Origin: Candidatus Aegiribacteria sp.
GTDB taxonomy: Bacteria > Fermentibacterota > Fermentibacteria > Fermentibacterales > JCC-6
Assembly (NCBI GenBank): GCA_030600545.1
Contig: JAUVLV010000009.1
Location: forward strand, 1 to 57,335
Direction of reading: 5' to 3'
Length of the DNA: 57,335 nucleotides
Position 1 is the first letter of the stretch; the number at the start of each line of letters is the position of its first letter. Under the pieces are notes generated by a model, which was not told the origin of the DNA, did no database searches, and saw nothing but the letters and a program-made list of their open reading frames with translations. The translations under genes and the position numbers were made by a program. Below, piece by piece: positions 26,506-35,575 of the stretch.

Positions 26506-28512
26506 CTATCTGGTAGAAAGAACCGTGAACTCAATCCTTCTGTTCATCGCTTTGTTCGATGCGGAAGTATTGGGAACAACCGGCTGGTTTTCTCCAAATC
26601 CCATTGTGGTCAACATTCTCGCAGGCACGCCCCGCTGCACAAGATAATTGAACACTGATGTCGCCCTCTGTTCGCTGAGGGTCTGGTTGTAACTTGAGCT
26701 TCCATCCGAATCTGTGTGTCCGGCTATCTGAACAACTGCGTTCGTGTTGGCGTTCAGAATCTCAACCATATTGTTAAGAAGGTAGTAAGATTCGGGTTTG
26801 ATGTTTGCGCTTCCACTATCGAAGTAGATGTTATCAAACGAAATAACCTGTCCGGTCTGCAGTTCTGGTTTAAGAACGAAGTCAACTATCGCAGTCCCGT
26901 CAGTTTCTATTACGACTACGTCAGAAGATGCCTTGTAATCGTCTGCTTCCGCTTTTACCGTCCAGGTTCCTTCAGGAACATCAAACTGGAAAATACCGTC
27001 TTCAGTAGATTCGAATGATATGGTAGTATCCTCAAGCACTACTGATATGGTTGCCAGCAGAGGGTCACCGTTCTCAAATTCAGTTACGGTTCCCGCAATC
27101 TGGCCAATACCGCCCTGAGGTTCAAGAATGAAGTCAACAACAACATCCTGTTCCACTTCAAGTACTACAGTTGCCGATGCTGCTTTGTAACCATCAGCTG
27201 ATACCGTTACGGGAATGCTCCCCGCCGGAAGTGTGGCCGAGTAGAATCCGGTTTCAGAATCTGAAATCACATCAGCAACAGCAGTTCCGGGGAAGGATAC
27301 GGTAGCCTCAACGGCTTCTCCTTCTTCCTGCTCAGTAACCATACCGGATACTGTTCCGGTCGTGATGCCCGGTCCTCTGTCAAGCAGGTCACTGGAGAAG
27401 GCAATGCTTGCTGAAACACCCCAGTCCTGTGTTCCGCCATCAGGAAGTGGAGCTCTCTGGTTCCTTTCCTCAATGTCTACGCTTCCATCCTGATAAAGAC
27501 CATGTCCGTAATCAAAGAATTCCGAATTGAAAGAAGTAAGACCCATATTGAAACAGAAGTCCATAATAACTCCGCCACCGGAATAAACGCGGATTCCGGG
27601 GGTAAAGTATGCTACATGGTTATAACTGTCTCTGTCGAGATATTTCTTCACGGAATACTCAGTGTAGAGAACAGCGAATTCGGTGGGAAATTCCAATGCA
27701 ATACCGAAATCCAGAGCGTTATCATCAACAATCGAACTAACAAGAACCTGATCTGCCTCTGTTCTGTGTCCGGTACTGTCGAACTGAAGTCTGTAATCGT
27801 TCAAGGTTACAGTCTGCTTGTACTTGGAGTACCCAACGTTGACATGCATACGAAGCGGTGTCCCCGGCCACAAATTGGCCATATCGGCCGATATCAGCCC
27901 ATCAACTCCCATGCTTGTATGCCCCGTTGACAGGCTGGGCTGGCGCATGGTGTACATGGGTGTTTCCGCGTTGAATCTGCCGTCGTATTCTTCACATTCG
28001 ACAGTCTGATTGCTCGATGGAGCGAATGAGAACCAGTTGTCCATTCCGAGCCAGAGGACTTCACTGGATGGAGTAGGGCTGAAACCGACTTTGTATCCAA
28101 GCATGATGTCACCCATGCCGTGGACGCCGTCCCACTGACCTACGCTCTCATTCCTTGGTGGTGTAAGATCAAACTCGTAGTACGTGGCCACGTAGCTGAT
28201 TCTTGCGGCTATTTCCATGAAACTCGTAATACCATAACCAAGAGCAAAGTACCCCTGAGCCAAATGTTCGGAGTCCTCTACACTTAAAATGGTATCAGAC
28301 GTACTTCCAACCGGGCGGAAATGAAGATTACTGTAATCGTCCGAACTGCTCCAATACCTCCCGATAATGCTGAATGCCATCTGATTCGACCCGATAGTTC
28401 TGGCATCGATAACCCTGTTAACTCCTCTGAACCCCATTATTGAGGGCAGAGAAAACGCAGATCCCGCTAGTACTAAGAGCGTCAGGATCAGAATTAAACC
28501 CCTGCTTTTCAT
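26506..28512 (-). CDS. OmpA-family protein with barrel and two Ig-like repeats
   Basis: This 668-residue protein has a signal peptide (LILTLLVLAGSAFS). An outer-membrane barrel-like region follows (about 25-370), then two carboxypeptidase-regulatory or PEGA-like repeats (about 385-465 and 470-545) sharing GxVxExExGxPLxATI-like patterns. The C-terminal OmpA domain (about 555-665) contains the peptidoglycan-binding signature with IAGHTDSDGSSSYNQTLSEQ. It would link the outer membrane to the cell wall. A near-consensus promoter precedes it and it is divergent from another barrel gene. Confidence 0.9.
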   Translation of the reverse strand: MKSRGLILILTLLVLAGSAFSLPSIMGFRGVNRVIDARTIGSNQMAFSIIGRYWSSSDDYSNLHFRPVGSTSDTILSVEDSEHLAQGYFALGYGITSFMEIAARISYVATYYEFDLTPPRNESVGQWDGVHGMGDIMLGYKVGFSPTPSSEVLWLGMDNWFSFAPSSNQTVECEEYDGRFNAETPMYTMRQPSLSTGHTSMGVDGLISADMANLWPGTPLRMHVNVGYSKYKQTVTLNDYRLQFDSTGHRTEADQVLVSSIVDDNALDFGIALEFPTEFAVLYTEYSVKKYLDRDSYNHVAYFTPGIRVYSGGGVIMDFCFNMGLTSFNSEFFDYGHGLYQDGSVDIEERNQRAPLPDGGTQDWGVSASIAFSSDLLDRGPGITTGTVSGMVTEQEEGEAVEATVSFPGTAVADVISDSETGFYSATLPAGSIPVTVSADGYKAASATVVLEVEQDVVVDFILEPQGGIGQIAGTVTEFENGDPLLATISVVLEDTTISFESTEDGIFQFDVPEGTWTVKAEADDYKASSDVVVIETDGTAIVDFVLKPELQTGQVISFDNIYFDSGSANIKPESYYLLNNMVEILNANTNAVVQIAGHTDSDGSSSYNQTLSEQRATSVFNYLVQRGVPARMLTTMGFGENQPVVPNTSASNKAMNRRIEFTVLSTR

Positions 28513-28567
28513 TGTACCTCCCTTTTTGTACAGTATTGATTATGACTTGCGCACAGACAATTATACT

Positions 28568-28596
28568 ATTAGAAAAGCATAAGGTATATATGTCAA
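28568..28596 (-). promoter_or_regulatory. Near-consensus promoter of the OmpA-family gene
   Basis: On the minus strand, TTGACA and TCTAAT are 17 bases apart, with the GGGAGG ribosome site and ATG about 56 bases downstream. Confidence 0.72.
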
Positions 28597-28663
28597 CTGG
28601 TTGATAATACTATTTACATTCTCTTTTGAAAACGGGAGAATTATTCAGGAAAGGATATTTTAC

Positions 28664-29602
28664 ATGTATGGATATCGAATCTTAATTTCTGTTATACTTC
28701 TTACCAGCAGTGTTGCGCTGGCATACGATCCTCTTTACTACAACAATCTCACAGAGGCACTTCATGCAATGAAAGCCGATGGAGACGTTGCATTCGGGTA
28801 TTTTGGAGCAAATCAATACTGGCGGACGGATACCCTTGGCAACAATGAGGAACATGATTACGTCACCGGTATTGGAGTAATCAGATTCCAGTTTCTCGGC
28901 AGGTACGGATTAACAAATAGCCATACATTATCACTGATCATCCCCGGTTATCTGCAGCTTCAGGGTCCGGGGGATACCACAGGCGTCGGAATCGCGGACC
29001 CGTGGATCTCCCTCGACGGATGGCTTACAAGAGAACCAAGGCTCTTTGCCAGGGGTGCTATCAGAATCCCTCTCAAGAGCGCACTGGAATCCGGACATTA
29101 CTCAGAAAGTGACAGGCATTTCGCCTTTGATGGCGCTATGACAATCGTGAGTTCCCTTTCGGCTGGTTCAGGCATCAATATCGAAGCAACGGCCGGGCTG
29201 AGATATTACCTGTCAGCCTGGGATATGCTCCACGCCAGCAAAACAGACTCGGCGGAAACCAAGCCTCCCGTCGAACTCAGGTTATGCGGGTTCTTTGTTC
29301 TCCCGGTCAACCCGGAACTCTGCCTGAGGCTCGGAGGAGAAATAGCCACAAGGGGAGAAACTGAGGCCAGAATAGATGGAAGTTGGACGAACCAGAACGG
29401 AAGCGCATTCAGCCAGCGTGACCTCAGGGCAGGTTTTTCCATTAACAATGAAAGTCTTAACCTTACGGCAGAGGTATTCTACAGGCTCGGAGGTGAAAAC
29501 ACAGCAAAAGAATGGGGGTTAATGATAAGTGGGATCGGTCTTGATTTTACAGACCTGTTCTCCACCGGATCAACCAGTTCTTCCGGCGGAAGCAGACAAT
29601 GA
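28664..29602 (+). CDS. Predicted outer-membrane beta-barrel protein
   Basis: About 312 residues, starting with a signal peptide (ILISVILLTSSVALA). The body is a series of amphipathic strands with aromatic residues, such as HDYVTGIGVIRFQFLGRYGL and LSLIIPGYLQL, of the kind found in porin-like or transporter barrels. The Met at 28664 follows AGGAAAGGA; an upstream in-frame Met at 28601 would put 21 unlikely residues before the signal. It overlaps the next gene by ATGA. No specific family is recognised. Confidence 0.75.
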   Translation: MYGYRILISVILLTSSVALAYDPLYYNNLTEALHAMKADGDVAFGYFGANQYWRTDTLGNNEEHDYVTGIGVIRFQFLGRYGLTNSHTLSLIIPGYLQLQGPGDTTGVGIADPWISLDGWLTREPRLFARGAIRIPLKSALESGHYSESDRHFAFDGAMTIVSSLSAGSGINIEATAGLRYYLSAWDMLHASKTDSAETKPPVELRLCGFFVLPVNPELCLRLGGEIATRGETEARIDGSWTNQNGSAFSQRDLRAGFSINNESLNLTAEVFYRLGGENTAKEWGLMISGIGLDFTDLFSTGSTSSSGGSRQ

Positions 29603-30408
29603 AAAAAGCCCTTTATGCCGTTGCTGTTCTTCTGCTGGTTTTCAGTGCCTTTGTTGCTCGGCAAAACAGTACCGGGAAAAAGTTGATCGATACCGGAAAA
29701 AGCTATATGGAACATCTGGCTGCAGGTGAAGAAGAGGAGGCGTACTCTTTTCTTTCGGACAGCCTGGCGGGTTTTCTGACTCCTGGTATCCTGGGTTATC
29801 TTCAGTGTACACCCGCCACCGGCAGCATCAGAACCGGCAGAAATGAGTATCGAGGGTTTACCCTTTCCATTTCACTTGCAGAAGGTGGTTCAAGAACTCT
29901 ATGGCTCAGAGAAGAAACCAATGGAAAATGGAAGATATCCGGAGACTCTTCTCTTGATAATCTTCTTGGCAACGCTACCGTTCTTTGCTTCTCGTACGCG
30001 AAGGGAACAGTTATTCCCGCGATTACCGAAGGAGAAGACCCGGGAGATTATTTATGCCCGGTAAGCGGTTCCCCCTATTACGTTGAAGATGGGAAACTGT
30101 TCTGCCCCGACGGTCATCTTGGAAATGGAATCGATGTTGAGGGTTCTGCCTGCAGCGCCCGAAGAGACAGCCTGGCTGCGGTAGTTTTCGAGTATGTTTC
30201 CGCCGGTTACGAGTATCCATCCAGTTTCAGTGAAATGTACGAGAGAAGTAATGGAGCGTTCAGTCAGAGGGGTGGATTCCATTGTCCCAACGACGGTTAT
30301 TCATATTACAAAATAACGTCTGATGGAGTATACTGCCCTTTTCATAGGGAAACAGGCATTATTAAAAGTCCGGGCTTAGCGGAATCACCTGATTCCACTT
30401 TTCACTGA
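29599..30408 (+). CDS. Exported protein with two Cys-rich CP...CP.H repeats
   Basis: This 269-residue protein has an N-terminal hydrophobic segment (about 5-20) and no lipobox. The middle is alpha/beta and unassigned. Near 152-173 the pattern CPVSGSPYYVEDGKLFCPDGH appears and near 233-252 CPNDGYSYYKITSDGVYCPF-H. Both are CP-x(n)-YY-x(n)-CP-x-H units resembling small zinc ribbons. The gene overlaps the barrel gene by ATGA and precedes rnd by 22 bases. Role unknown; export with metal-binding knuckles is the visible fact. Confidence 0.6.
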   Translation: MKKALYAVAVLLLVFSAFVARQNSTGKKLIDTGKSYMEHLAAGEEEEAYSFLSDSLAGFLTPGILGYLQCTPATGSIRTGRNEYRGFTLSISLAEGGSRTLWLREETNGKWKISGDSSLDNLLGNATVLCFSYAKGTVIPAITEGEDPGDYLCPVSGSPYYVEDGKLFCPDGHLGNGIDVEGSACSARRDSLAAVVFEYVSAGYEYPSSFSEMYERSNGAFSQRGGFHCPNDGYSYYKITSDGVYCPFHRETGIIKSPGLAESPDSTFH

Positions 30409-30430
30409 TAGAATCTGAATTGGGAGAAAT

Positions 30431-31612
30431 TTGTACAGAACAGCAATGATAAGTACGCAGGAAGGTTTGAAAAAACTTACAGATAAACTCGAGAAAGAGG
30501 AAGTTTTTGCCCTTGATACCGAATTTCATGGTGAAAGAAGATACTGGCCCGACCTGTTTCTTATCCAGATAGCAGACCAGGATGGTCCCGTAGCTATTGA
30601 TCCACTTGAAATTGAGGACCTTTCTCCCCTTGGCAGACTTTTTGAGTCCACAACGCCGGTCAAGGTTATACATTCATCCAGGAACGATATCGATGTTCTC
30701 ATGCATCATTTGAACATTGAATTTTCCTCCGTGTTCGACACCCAGCTCGCTGCGGCTTTCCTGGGACACCCCAGGCAGACAGCTCTGTTCAAGCTTGTCA
30801 AAGCTGAATGTAATATTTACCCGAAAAAAGGACACACTCTCAGTGACTGGTCATTGAGGCCTCTGGCCAACGATCAAATCGAATACGCCCTGGATGACGT
30901 CAGGTACCTTCTGGAGATATACAGGAATCAGGTGAAAAGGCTTAACGAAATGGGCCGATATAGCTGGTACTGCGAGGAAGCGAAAACTCTTACCGACCCG
31001 GCAACATACAACAGTTCGATCAACAAACTATTTCGTAAGGTCAAATCAAAATCGAAGATAAGAAGCAATCGGCTGCATATCCTCTGGGCTCTTATCAAAT
31101 GGAGGGAATACGCGGCAAAGCAGGTAAACAAACCAAGAAATTTCGTTGTCAAGGATTATGTACTCGGAGCAATTACCACTATGGCCCCGGAAAACAAAAG
31201 GAGCCTTGCCAGATTGAGGGGAATATCAAGCGGTTTTATTTCAAAATGGGGTGATGAAATCATTAAGGCTATTTCAGATGCGGATAAAATTCCCGATAGT
31301 GAGATTCCTTCAATTCCCCGTCATCATTCGCAACCCGGAGTTTCTGCACGAAAGGATATACTTCGCATATTTCTGAAACAGGAATCATGCAGGCTGAATA
31401 TTTCTCCGGAACTTCTTCTTTCAAAAGACCTGATTAACGCCCTTGCTAAAAATCCACCGGATACAGAGGAGGAGCTTTATTCTCTCAAGGAACTCTCCGG
31501 CTGGCGTAAGGAAGCCCTCGGAGATGGGCTTATATCCCTTCTTAAAGGTAAACTCGCCCTGAAACTGAATTCCAGAGGTAATTCCGGGCTGGATTTCATC
31601 AGGACGGAATAG
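30431..31612 (+). CDS. rnd: Ribonuclease D family 3'-5' exoribonuclease
   Basis: This 393-residue protein has a DEDDy exonuclease domain: FALDTEFHG near 26-34 (first Asp and Glu), HSSRNDIDVL near 78-88, and QIEYALDDVRYLL near 150 with the Tyr and last Asp. One HRDC-like helical domain follows near 205-290, with a second degenerate one to the end. The family trims tRNA 3' ends. The start is TTG at 30431 with GGGAGA six bases upstream; the ATG at 30446 has no ribosome site. Its stop shares one base with the nth start. Confidence 0.9.
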   Translation: MYRTAMISTQEGLKKLTDKLEKEEVFALDTEFHGERRYWPDLFLIQIADQDGPVAIDPLEIEDLSPLGRLFESTTPVKVIHSSRNDIDVLMHHLNIEFSSVFDTQLAAAFLGHPRQTALFKLVKAECNIYPKKGHTLSDWSLRPLANDQIEYALDDVRYLLEIYRNQVKRLNEMGRYSWYCEEAKTLTDPATYNSSINKLFRKVKSKSKIRSNRLHILWALIKWREYAAKQVNKPRNFVVKDYVLGAITTMAPENKRSLARLRGISSGFISKWGDEIIKAISDADKIPDSEIPSIPRHHSQPGVSARKDILRIFLKQESCRLNISPELLLSKDLINALAKNPPDTEEELYSLKELSGWRKEALGDGLISLLKGKLALKLNSRGNSGLDFIRTE

Positions 31613-32256
31613 TGTCTGAATTCACTCCATCTAAAATTCTGAACATTATGAAAAATACGTTTAACTCCTCTGAGATCCCCGCTCCCCTGGTGGAATCCCG
31701 CAGAGCGTTTCCCGTCCTTGTCTCAACCATTATCAGCCTCAGGACAAGGGATGCCGTCACCAGAAAGGTTTCCAGGCAAGTCCTGAAGAAAGTTCCGGAC
31801 ATCGATACTATGATCGCAATTAAAAAAGAGGAGCTTGAACAGCTGCTTCGCCCTGCCGGATTCTACAAACAGAAGACCGAACAGCTGAAAAGAATAGCTC
31901 TAATTCTCCAAAGAGATAATAAGAGCAAGGTTCCCGATGATATGGAAAGTCTGCTGAGCCTTCCCGGGGTTGGAAGAAAAACAGCGAATTTCGTGCTGGG
32001 AATGGTCTTCGGTAAACCTTCCATTTGCGTGGATGTTCACGTCAACAGAATTTCGAATAGACTGGCTCTGGTTAATACAAGGACCCCGGAGGAAACAGAG
32101 TTCGCTCTTCAGAAGCTTTTCCCGAAGGCGGAATGGACGGGAATCAATTATATCATGGTCAGATTCGGCCAGGAGATATGCAGACCGGTGAAGCCGCTCT
32201 GCGACAAATGCCCGTTAAACGGTCAATGCCCTTCCAGAATTCAGGAGAAAGGCTGA
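31612..32256 (+). CDS. nth: Endonuclease III (DNA glycosylase/AP lyase)
   Basis: This 214-residue protein has the helix-hairpin-helix LLSLPGVGRKTANFVLG near 118-134 with the catalytic Lys, the catalytic Asp in VDVHVNRI near 142, and the [4Fe-4S] loop C-x6-C-x2-C-x5-C (CRPVKPLCDKCPLNGQC) near the C-terminus. It removes oxidised pyrimidines from DNA. Start GTG at 31612. It forms an operon with rnd and the cyclase-family gene. Confidence 0.95.
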   Translation: MSEFTPSKILNIMKNTFNSSEIPAPLVESRRAFPVLVSTIISLRTRDAVTRKVSRQVLKKVPDIDTMIAIKKEELEQLLRPAGFYKQKTEQLKRIALILQRDNKSKVPDDMESLLSLPGVGRKTANFVLGMVFGKPSICVDVHVNRISNRLALVNTRTPEETEFALQKLFPKAEWTGINYIMVRFGQEICRPVKPLCDKCPLNGQCPSRIQEKG

Positions 32257-32259
32257 TTA

Positions 32260-32883
32260 ATGGAATACAGAATATCACCAGAGGAACTGATCGATATAAC
32301 AATGCCTCTTTCCCACAGTACACCGGCATGGCCCGGAGATATCCGGTTCAGTAAATACACTTCAGTAATTAACGGTTTCCGAACATCCAAACTCACCATG
32401 AGCAGCCATTGCGGAACTCATATCGATTCCCCGGCACACCTGGCCTCCTGCAGCACTTTCGTTAACGATATTTCTCTCTCTCGCCTTATCCTCCCCGCAG
32501 TTGTCGTTGATTGCGAAGGGAATCGAAGTATCGGGAAAAATCTTATCGAGAATCTTTCTTTGGATGGAAAAGCCCTGCTTCTGAAAACATTGTCAGGTCA
32601 TTCACAAGAAATTCTTGATACGATGGATTACTCGTACCTTACCGCAACAGCCGCAGAGCTGGCTGTAAACAGGGGAATAAAAACGGTCGGTATCGATACG
32701 CTTTCCGTGGACTCGCCAGATTCAATACGCGTTCATGAAATACTTCTGAACTTATCTGTACCCATACTTGAAAACCTTGTACTGAAAGATGTTCGCCCGG
32801 GAAATTATCTGCTTATCTGTTTTCCTCTGAAGATAGAATCAGGTGATGGCTCTCCTGTACGAGCCTTTCTGCAGCCTTGCTGA
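32260..32883 (+). CDS. Cyclase/kynurenine formamidase-like hydrolase
   Basis: This 207-residue protein begins with DITMPLSHSTPAWPGD and carries the metal-binding motif H-x-G-T-H-x-D-x-P-x-H (HCGTHIDSPAH near 47-57). This is characteristic of the cyclase family that includes kynurenine formamidase (KynB) and isatin hydrolase. A second conserved patch KTVGIDTLSVDSP lies near 145. It has no tryptophan-degradation neighbour, so the substrate is not decided. It is the last gene in the barrel-rnd-nth run. Confidence 0.88.
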   Translation: MEYRISPEELIDITMPLSHSTPAWPGDIRFSKYTSVINGFRTSKLTMSSHCGTHIDSPAHLASCSTFVNDISLSRLILPAVVVDCEGNRSIGKNLIENLSLDGKALLLKTLSGHSQEILDTMDYSYLTATAAELAVNRGIKTVGIDTLSVDSPDSIRVHEILLNLSVPILENLVLKDVRPGNYLLICFPLKIESGDGSPVRAFLQPC

Positions 32884-32990
32884 ATGACAGGTTTTGGAGC
32901 AGAAGCTCAAATCAGATTCTGGCCTAAGGAAACCCTGTCCGGGAATGAGATCTGCCTGATGACAACCTCCTCTCAGGTTTCAACTTATCA

Positions 32991-33019
32991 TTGACAGTTT
33001 CTTAATATCCATAAATACT
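32991..33019 (+). promoter_or_regulatory. Sigma-70-like promoter of the repeat lipoprotein gene
   Basis: Perfect TTGACA (32991-32996) and AATACT (33014-33019) are 17 bases apart, 38 bases before the start codon. Confidence 0.6.
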
Positions 33020-33057
33020 ATGATAGAAGTTTCATAATAAATTGAAGGGATGTTGTT

Positions 33058-34263
33058 ATGAACAATTCAATAAAAATAGTAATACTGTTTAGCGGTATTG
33101 CGGCTTTTTCCCTGTTGGGCTGTGGCGGCGGAGAGCCTGCCGAACAGACCGAAACAGTTGAAGAGACAGAGACTGAAACGGTTGATCAGGGGGAAAGCAC
33201 CGAGGTAACTCCGGTTGCAGAAACGGGAGGAGCCAACTCAGCTGTTGATGCCATAGCTATTGATGTCGGCACGACAGTGGGTGAACTCGAAGTTGAGGAA
33301 GATCAGGACTGGTACGTCTTCAGTGTTGAGGGTGGAGAGACCTTCGAGCTGACTTTCGCTCCGGGTGATGAGGCGGAGGCAATTTCTTTTGATGTACTGA
33401 ACGGCGAACTGGATTGCATCTGGTACAAAAGCAACGTAAAACCTCCCGTAACGCAGACTTTCAGCTATACGACATCCGCTGAGGCTGGCGGCGACTATTA
33501 CGTAGAAGTATCGCAGGGACAGCCGGGCAGCTATTCAATTGAACTCTCCAAACAGATGCAGAACGACGCGGGTTCCGGTATCGATTCCGGTAACAGTGCT
33601 GTACATGCAATTGAGATCGCTGCAGATGAATCAATTGAAGGAGAAGTTGGAGATCTGGACGAAAGTGACTGGTATATGTTCGAGATTCCTCAGGGCGATA
33701 TTTTCACTTTAACGTTTGCTCCAGGCGATAATTCGGAAGCAATCGATATCGACTTATTTGATAGTGAGCTGGATAATTATTGGTACAATTCAAATGTTCA
33801 GCCAGGTGTTACCGCGACCAAAACGGTGATAATGAGTTCTTCTTCCGGTGATAATTACTATGCAGAAGTATCGGACGGCAAAGGGGATTATACTCTCGAA
33901 ATAAACCTGACTTCGCAGAATGACGCAGGTATCGGAACAGATGCGGGTGACAGGGCTGTTGATGCAGTTCCAGTCGAGCCGGGGAATACTTATACAGGTC
34001 AGCTCGGAGATTACGATGCTCATGACTGGTTCTCCGTTGAAGTTGCAGAGGGACAGAGCGCTGGATTTACTGTAATTCCCGGGGATGATGGAGAATATCT
34101 CGGTGTTGATATTTATGATGCTGAACAGGATAATCTTGACTACAAGAGGAACCTTGACGCAGGAATGACCTGTGAGATGAGCCTTCCGGACGATGCTGCT
34201 GCCGGAACGTACTATCTGGAATTATCAGGCGGGCAGGGAAGTTATTCGTTTGTTATAGAGTAA
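33058..34263 (+). CDS. Lipoprotein with three pre-peptidase C-terminal-like repeats
   Basis: This 401-residue protein has a lipobox Cys near residue 22 (FSLLGCGGG) and an acidic low-complexity linker (EETETETVDQG). Three repeats of about 110 residues follow, each with the pattern D-W-(Y/F)-x-F/V near the start, then FAPGD or IPGD, and a closing S-Y-S-(I/F)-x(E). The pattern resembles the pre-peptidase C-terminal (PPC) beta-sandwich domains of secreted proteins. It would sit on the envelope as a repeat scaffold. It has its own promoter and terminates at the following hairpin. Confidence 0.82.
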   Translation: MNNSIKIVILFSGIAAFSLLGCGGGEPAEQTETVEETETETVDQGESTEVTPVAETGGANSAVDAIAIDVGTTVGELEVEEDQDWYVFSVEGGETFELTFAPGDEAEAISFDVLNGELDCIWYKSNVKPPVTQTFSYTTSAEAGGDYYVEVSQGQPGSYSIELSKQMQNDAGSGIDSGNSAVHAIEIAADESIEGEVGDLDESDWYMFEIPQGDIFTLTFAPGDNSEAIDIDLFDSELDNYWYNSNVQPGVTATKTVIMSSSSGDNYYAEVSDGKGDYTLEINLTSQNDAGIGTDAGDRAVDAVPVEPGNTYTGQLGDYDAHDWFSVEVAEGQSAGFTVIPGDDGEYLGVDIYDAEQDNLDYKRNLDAGMTCEMSLPDDAAAGTYYLELSGGQGSYSFVIE

Positions 34264-34276
34264 ACAGTTAAAAGAG

Positions 34277-34306
34277 GCTGCGTCCCTGTTTGAGCAGGGA
34301 CGCAGC
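34277..34306. terminator. Long hairpin terminator between convergent genes
   Basis: GCTGCGTCCCTG (34277-34288) pairs perfectly with CAGGGACGCAGC (34295-34306) around a six-base loop. It lies between two convergent lipoprotein genes. On the minus side CTCTTTT follows the stem, so termination of the glnA operon is the better supported direction. Confidence 0.8.
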
Positions 34307-34320
34307 TTGAAAGCGGTGAG

Positions 34321-35559
34321 CTATCTGGGCTCATCCTCCGTTTTAGTGTAATCTTCGGTTCCCGGCAGATCTCCTATAAATACCTGCGGAAAAAATTCGG
34401 GATCGGCATCAAAGGCAAGGAATCGGTTTTCCTTGATTACAATCGCCCACGTTTGTGCCCTGGAGCCGGCATCGAGAGCGGCGGTGAAAAGCAGGTTCCC
34501 TTCCATATCGTAAACGTTGTAGGAAGGTGTCAGTGTTGTTCCTTTTGTTACCCACATTCTGTCAAGTTCATCAACCCAGAGACCTGCTATTGATGTCCTG
34601 TATGGATCGGGTTCCCAGTTAGCCATTGATTCCGGCATTCCTCCCTGAACCATCCTGTTGTTCACCGCTTCAGTTTCTATATCGATCTCTTCCTGCGTTT
34701 TCAGCACTCTTTCGAAATCTTCATCGGTTACAGTGAACAGTTCCTCTCCTTCAGGGCTCCATACGGTGAATTCGAACATGTCCGTGGACATAGGCGAGAT
34801 AAGAACGATTCCTTCGGGAGTAGCTCCAAAAACGGCAATGTCATTCTGCAAACTGCTCAGGTCGGAAGGGTCGAATGGAGACATGCTTTCGAAATAGATT
34901 ACCGACGGCTCGGCTTCACCCATTTCCCATCTTGCAACGGTAAAACCCATGAACATGCCTTCCTCGTTCTGAAGGAATTCAGGCTTCATCCCTACAATGG
35001 CGCCATTATTCACGGCTGTGAGAGGAGTTGGTGGTGACGGGAAGAAGCCCTGAGCATCCATCATATATTCCATATCAGTATCAAAATAGATCAATTTTCC
35101 CCCCATTGCATCCGAAACCACGACGCCCGGTTCCAGAGAATCAGCAACAGTTATCTCGGAAACAACTATACCTTCACTGCCGGGGAAGAACGACATTCCA
35201 CTTGCAAGCTGGAATTCACCGGGACCGCTACCCTGGCGGCCAATACGCTGTATAAACTCACCAGCCGGAGAGAATATGCTGATACAGGATTTCTGCATAT
35301 CCAGTACTGCTATTTTCCCCTCCGGAGTTACATCGGCTCCGAGTATCTGGCCGAAAACGTAGTTGCTGTCCCCCATTTCGACTCCGATTGAATCTGACAG
35401 GGTTATGTAAACATCGGCTTCCGGAAGAACGTATTCTGCGGCCTCCGCAACTGCATTTCCTTCGTTATCTCCCCCGGTGGATTCATCCGTTGCCGGCTGC
35501 TCACCGCACGAAAGCGCGAATATTAGCGCACTGAAAATTACAAACAGTATCTTTTTCAT
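34321..35559 (-). CDS. Beta-propeller lipoprotein (6-bladed type)
   Basis: This 412-residue protein has a lipoprotein signal with Cys near residue 18 (FALSCGEQP) and an acidic linker. It shares DSIGVEMGDSNYVFG (about 57-71), GRQGSGPGEF (about 110-119) and a C-terminal DPYRTSIAGLWVDE segment with the lipoprotein at 6309-7442. The pair are paralogues about 28 kb apart. It lies 16 bases after glnA, with an AGGAG ribosome site and a hairpin behind it. Ligand unknown. Confidence 0.85.
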   Translation of the reverse strand: MKKILFVIFSALIFALSCGEQPATDESTGGDNEGNAVAEAAEYVLPEADVYITLSDSIGVEMGDSNYVFGQILGADVTPEGKIAVLDMQKSCISIFSPAGEFIQRIGRQGSGPGEFQLASGMSFFPGSEGIVVSEITVADSLEPGVVVSDAMGGKLIYFDTDMEYMMDAQGFFPSPPTPLTAVNNGAIVGMKPEFLQNEEGMFMGFTVARWEMGEAEPSVIYFESMSPFDPSDLSSLQNDIAVFGATPEGIVLISPMSTDMFEFTVWSPEGEELFTVTDEDFERVLKTQEEIDIETEAVNNRMVQGGMPESMANWEPDPYRTSIAGLWVDELDRMWVTKGTTLTPSYNVYDMEGNLLFTAALDAGSRAQTWAIVIKENRFLAFDADPEFFPQVFIGDLPGTEDYTKTEDEPR

Positions 35560-35575
35560 CGTTTACTCCTTTTTT

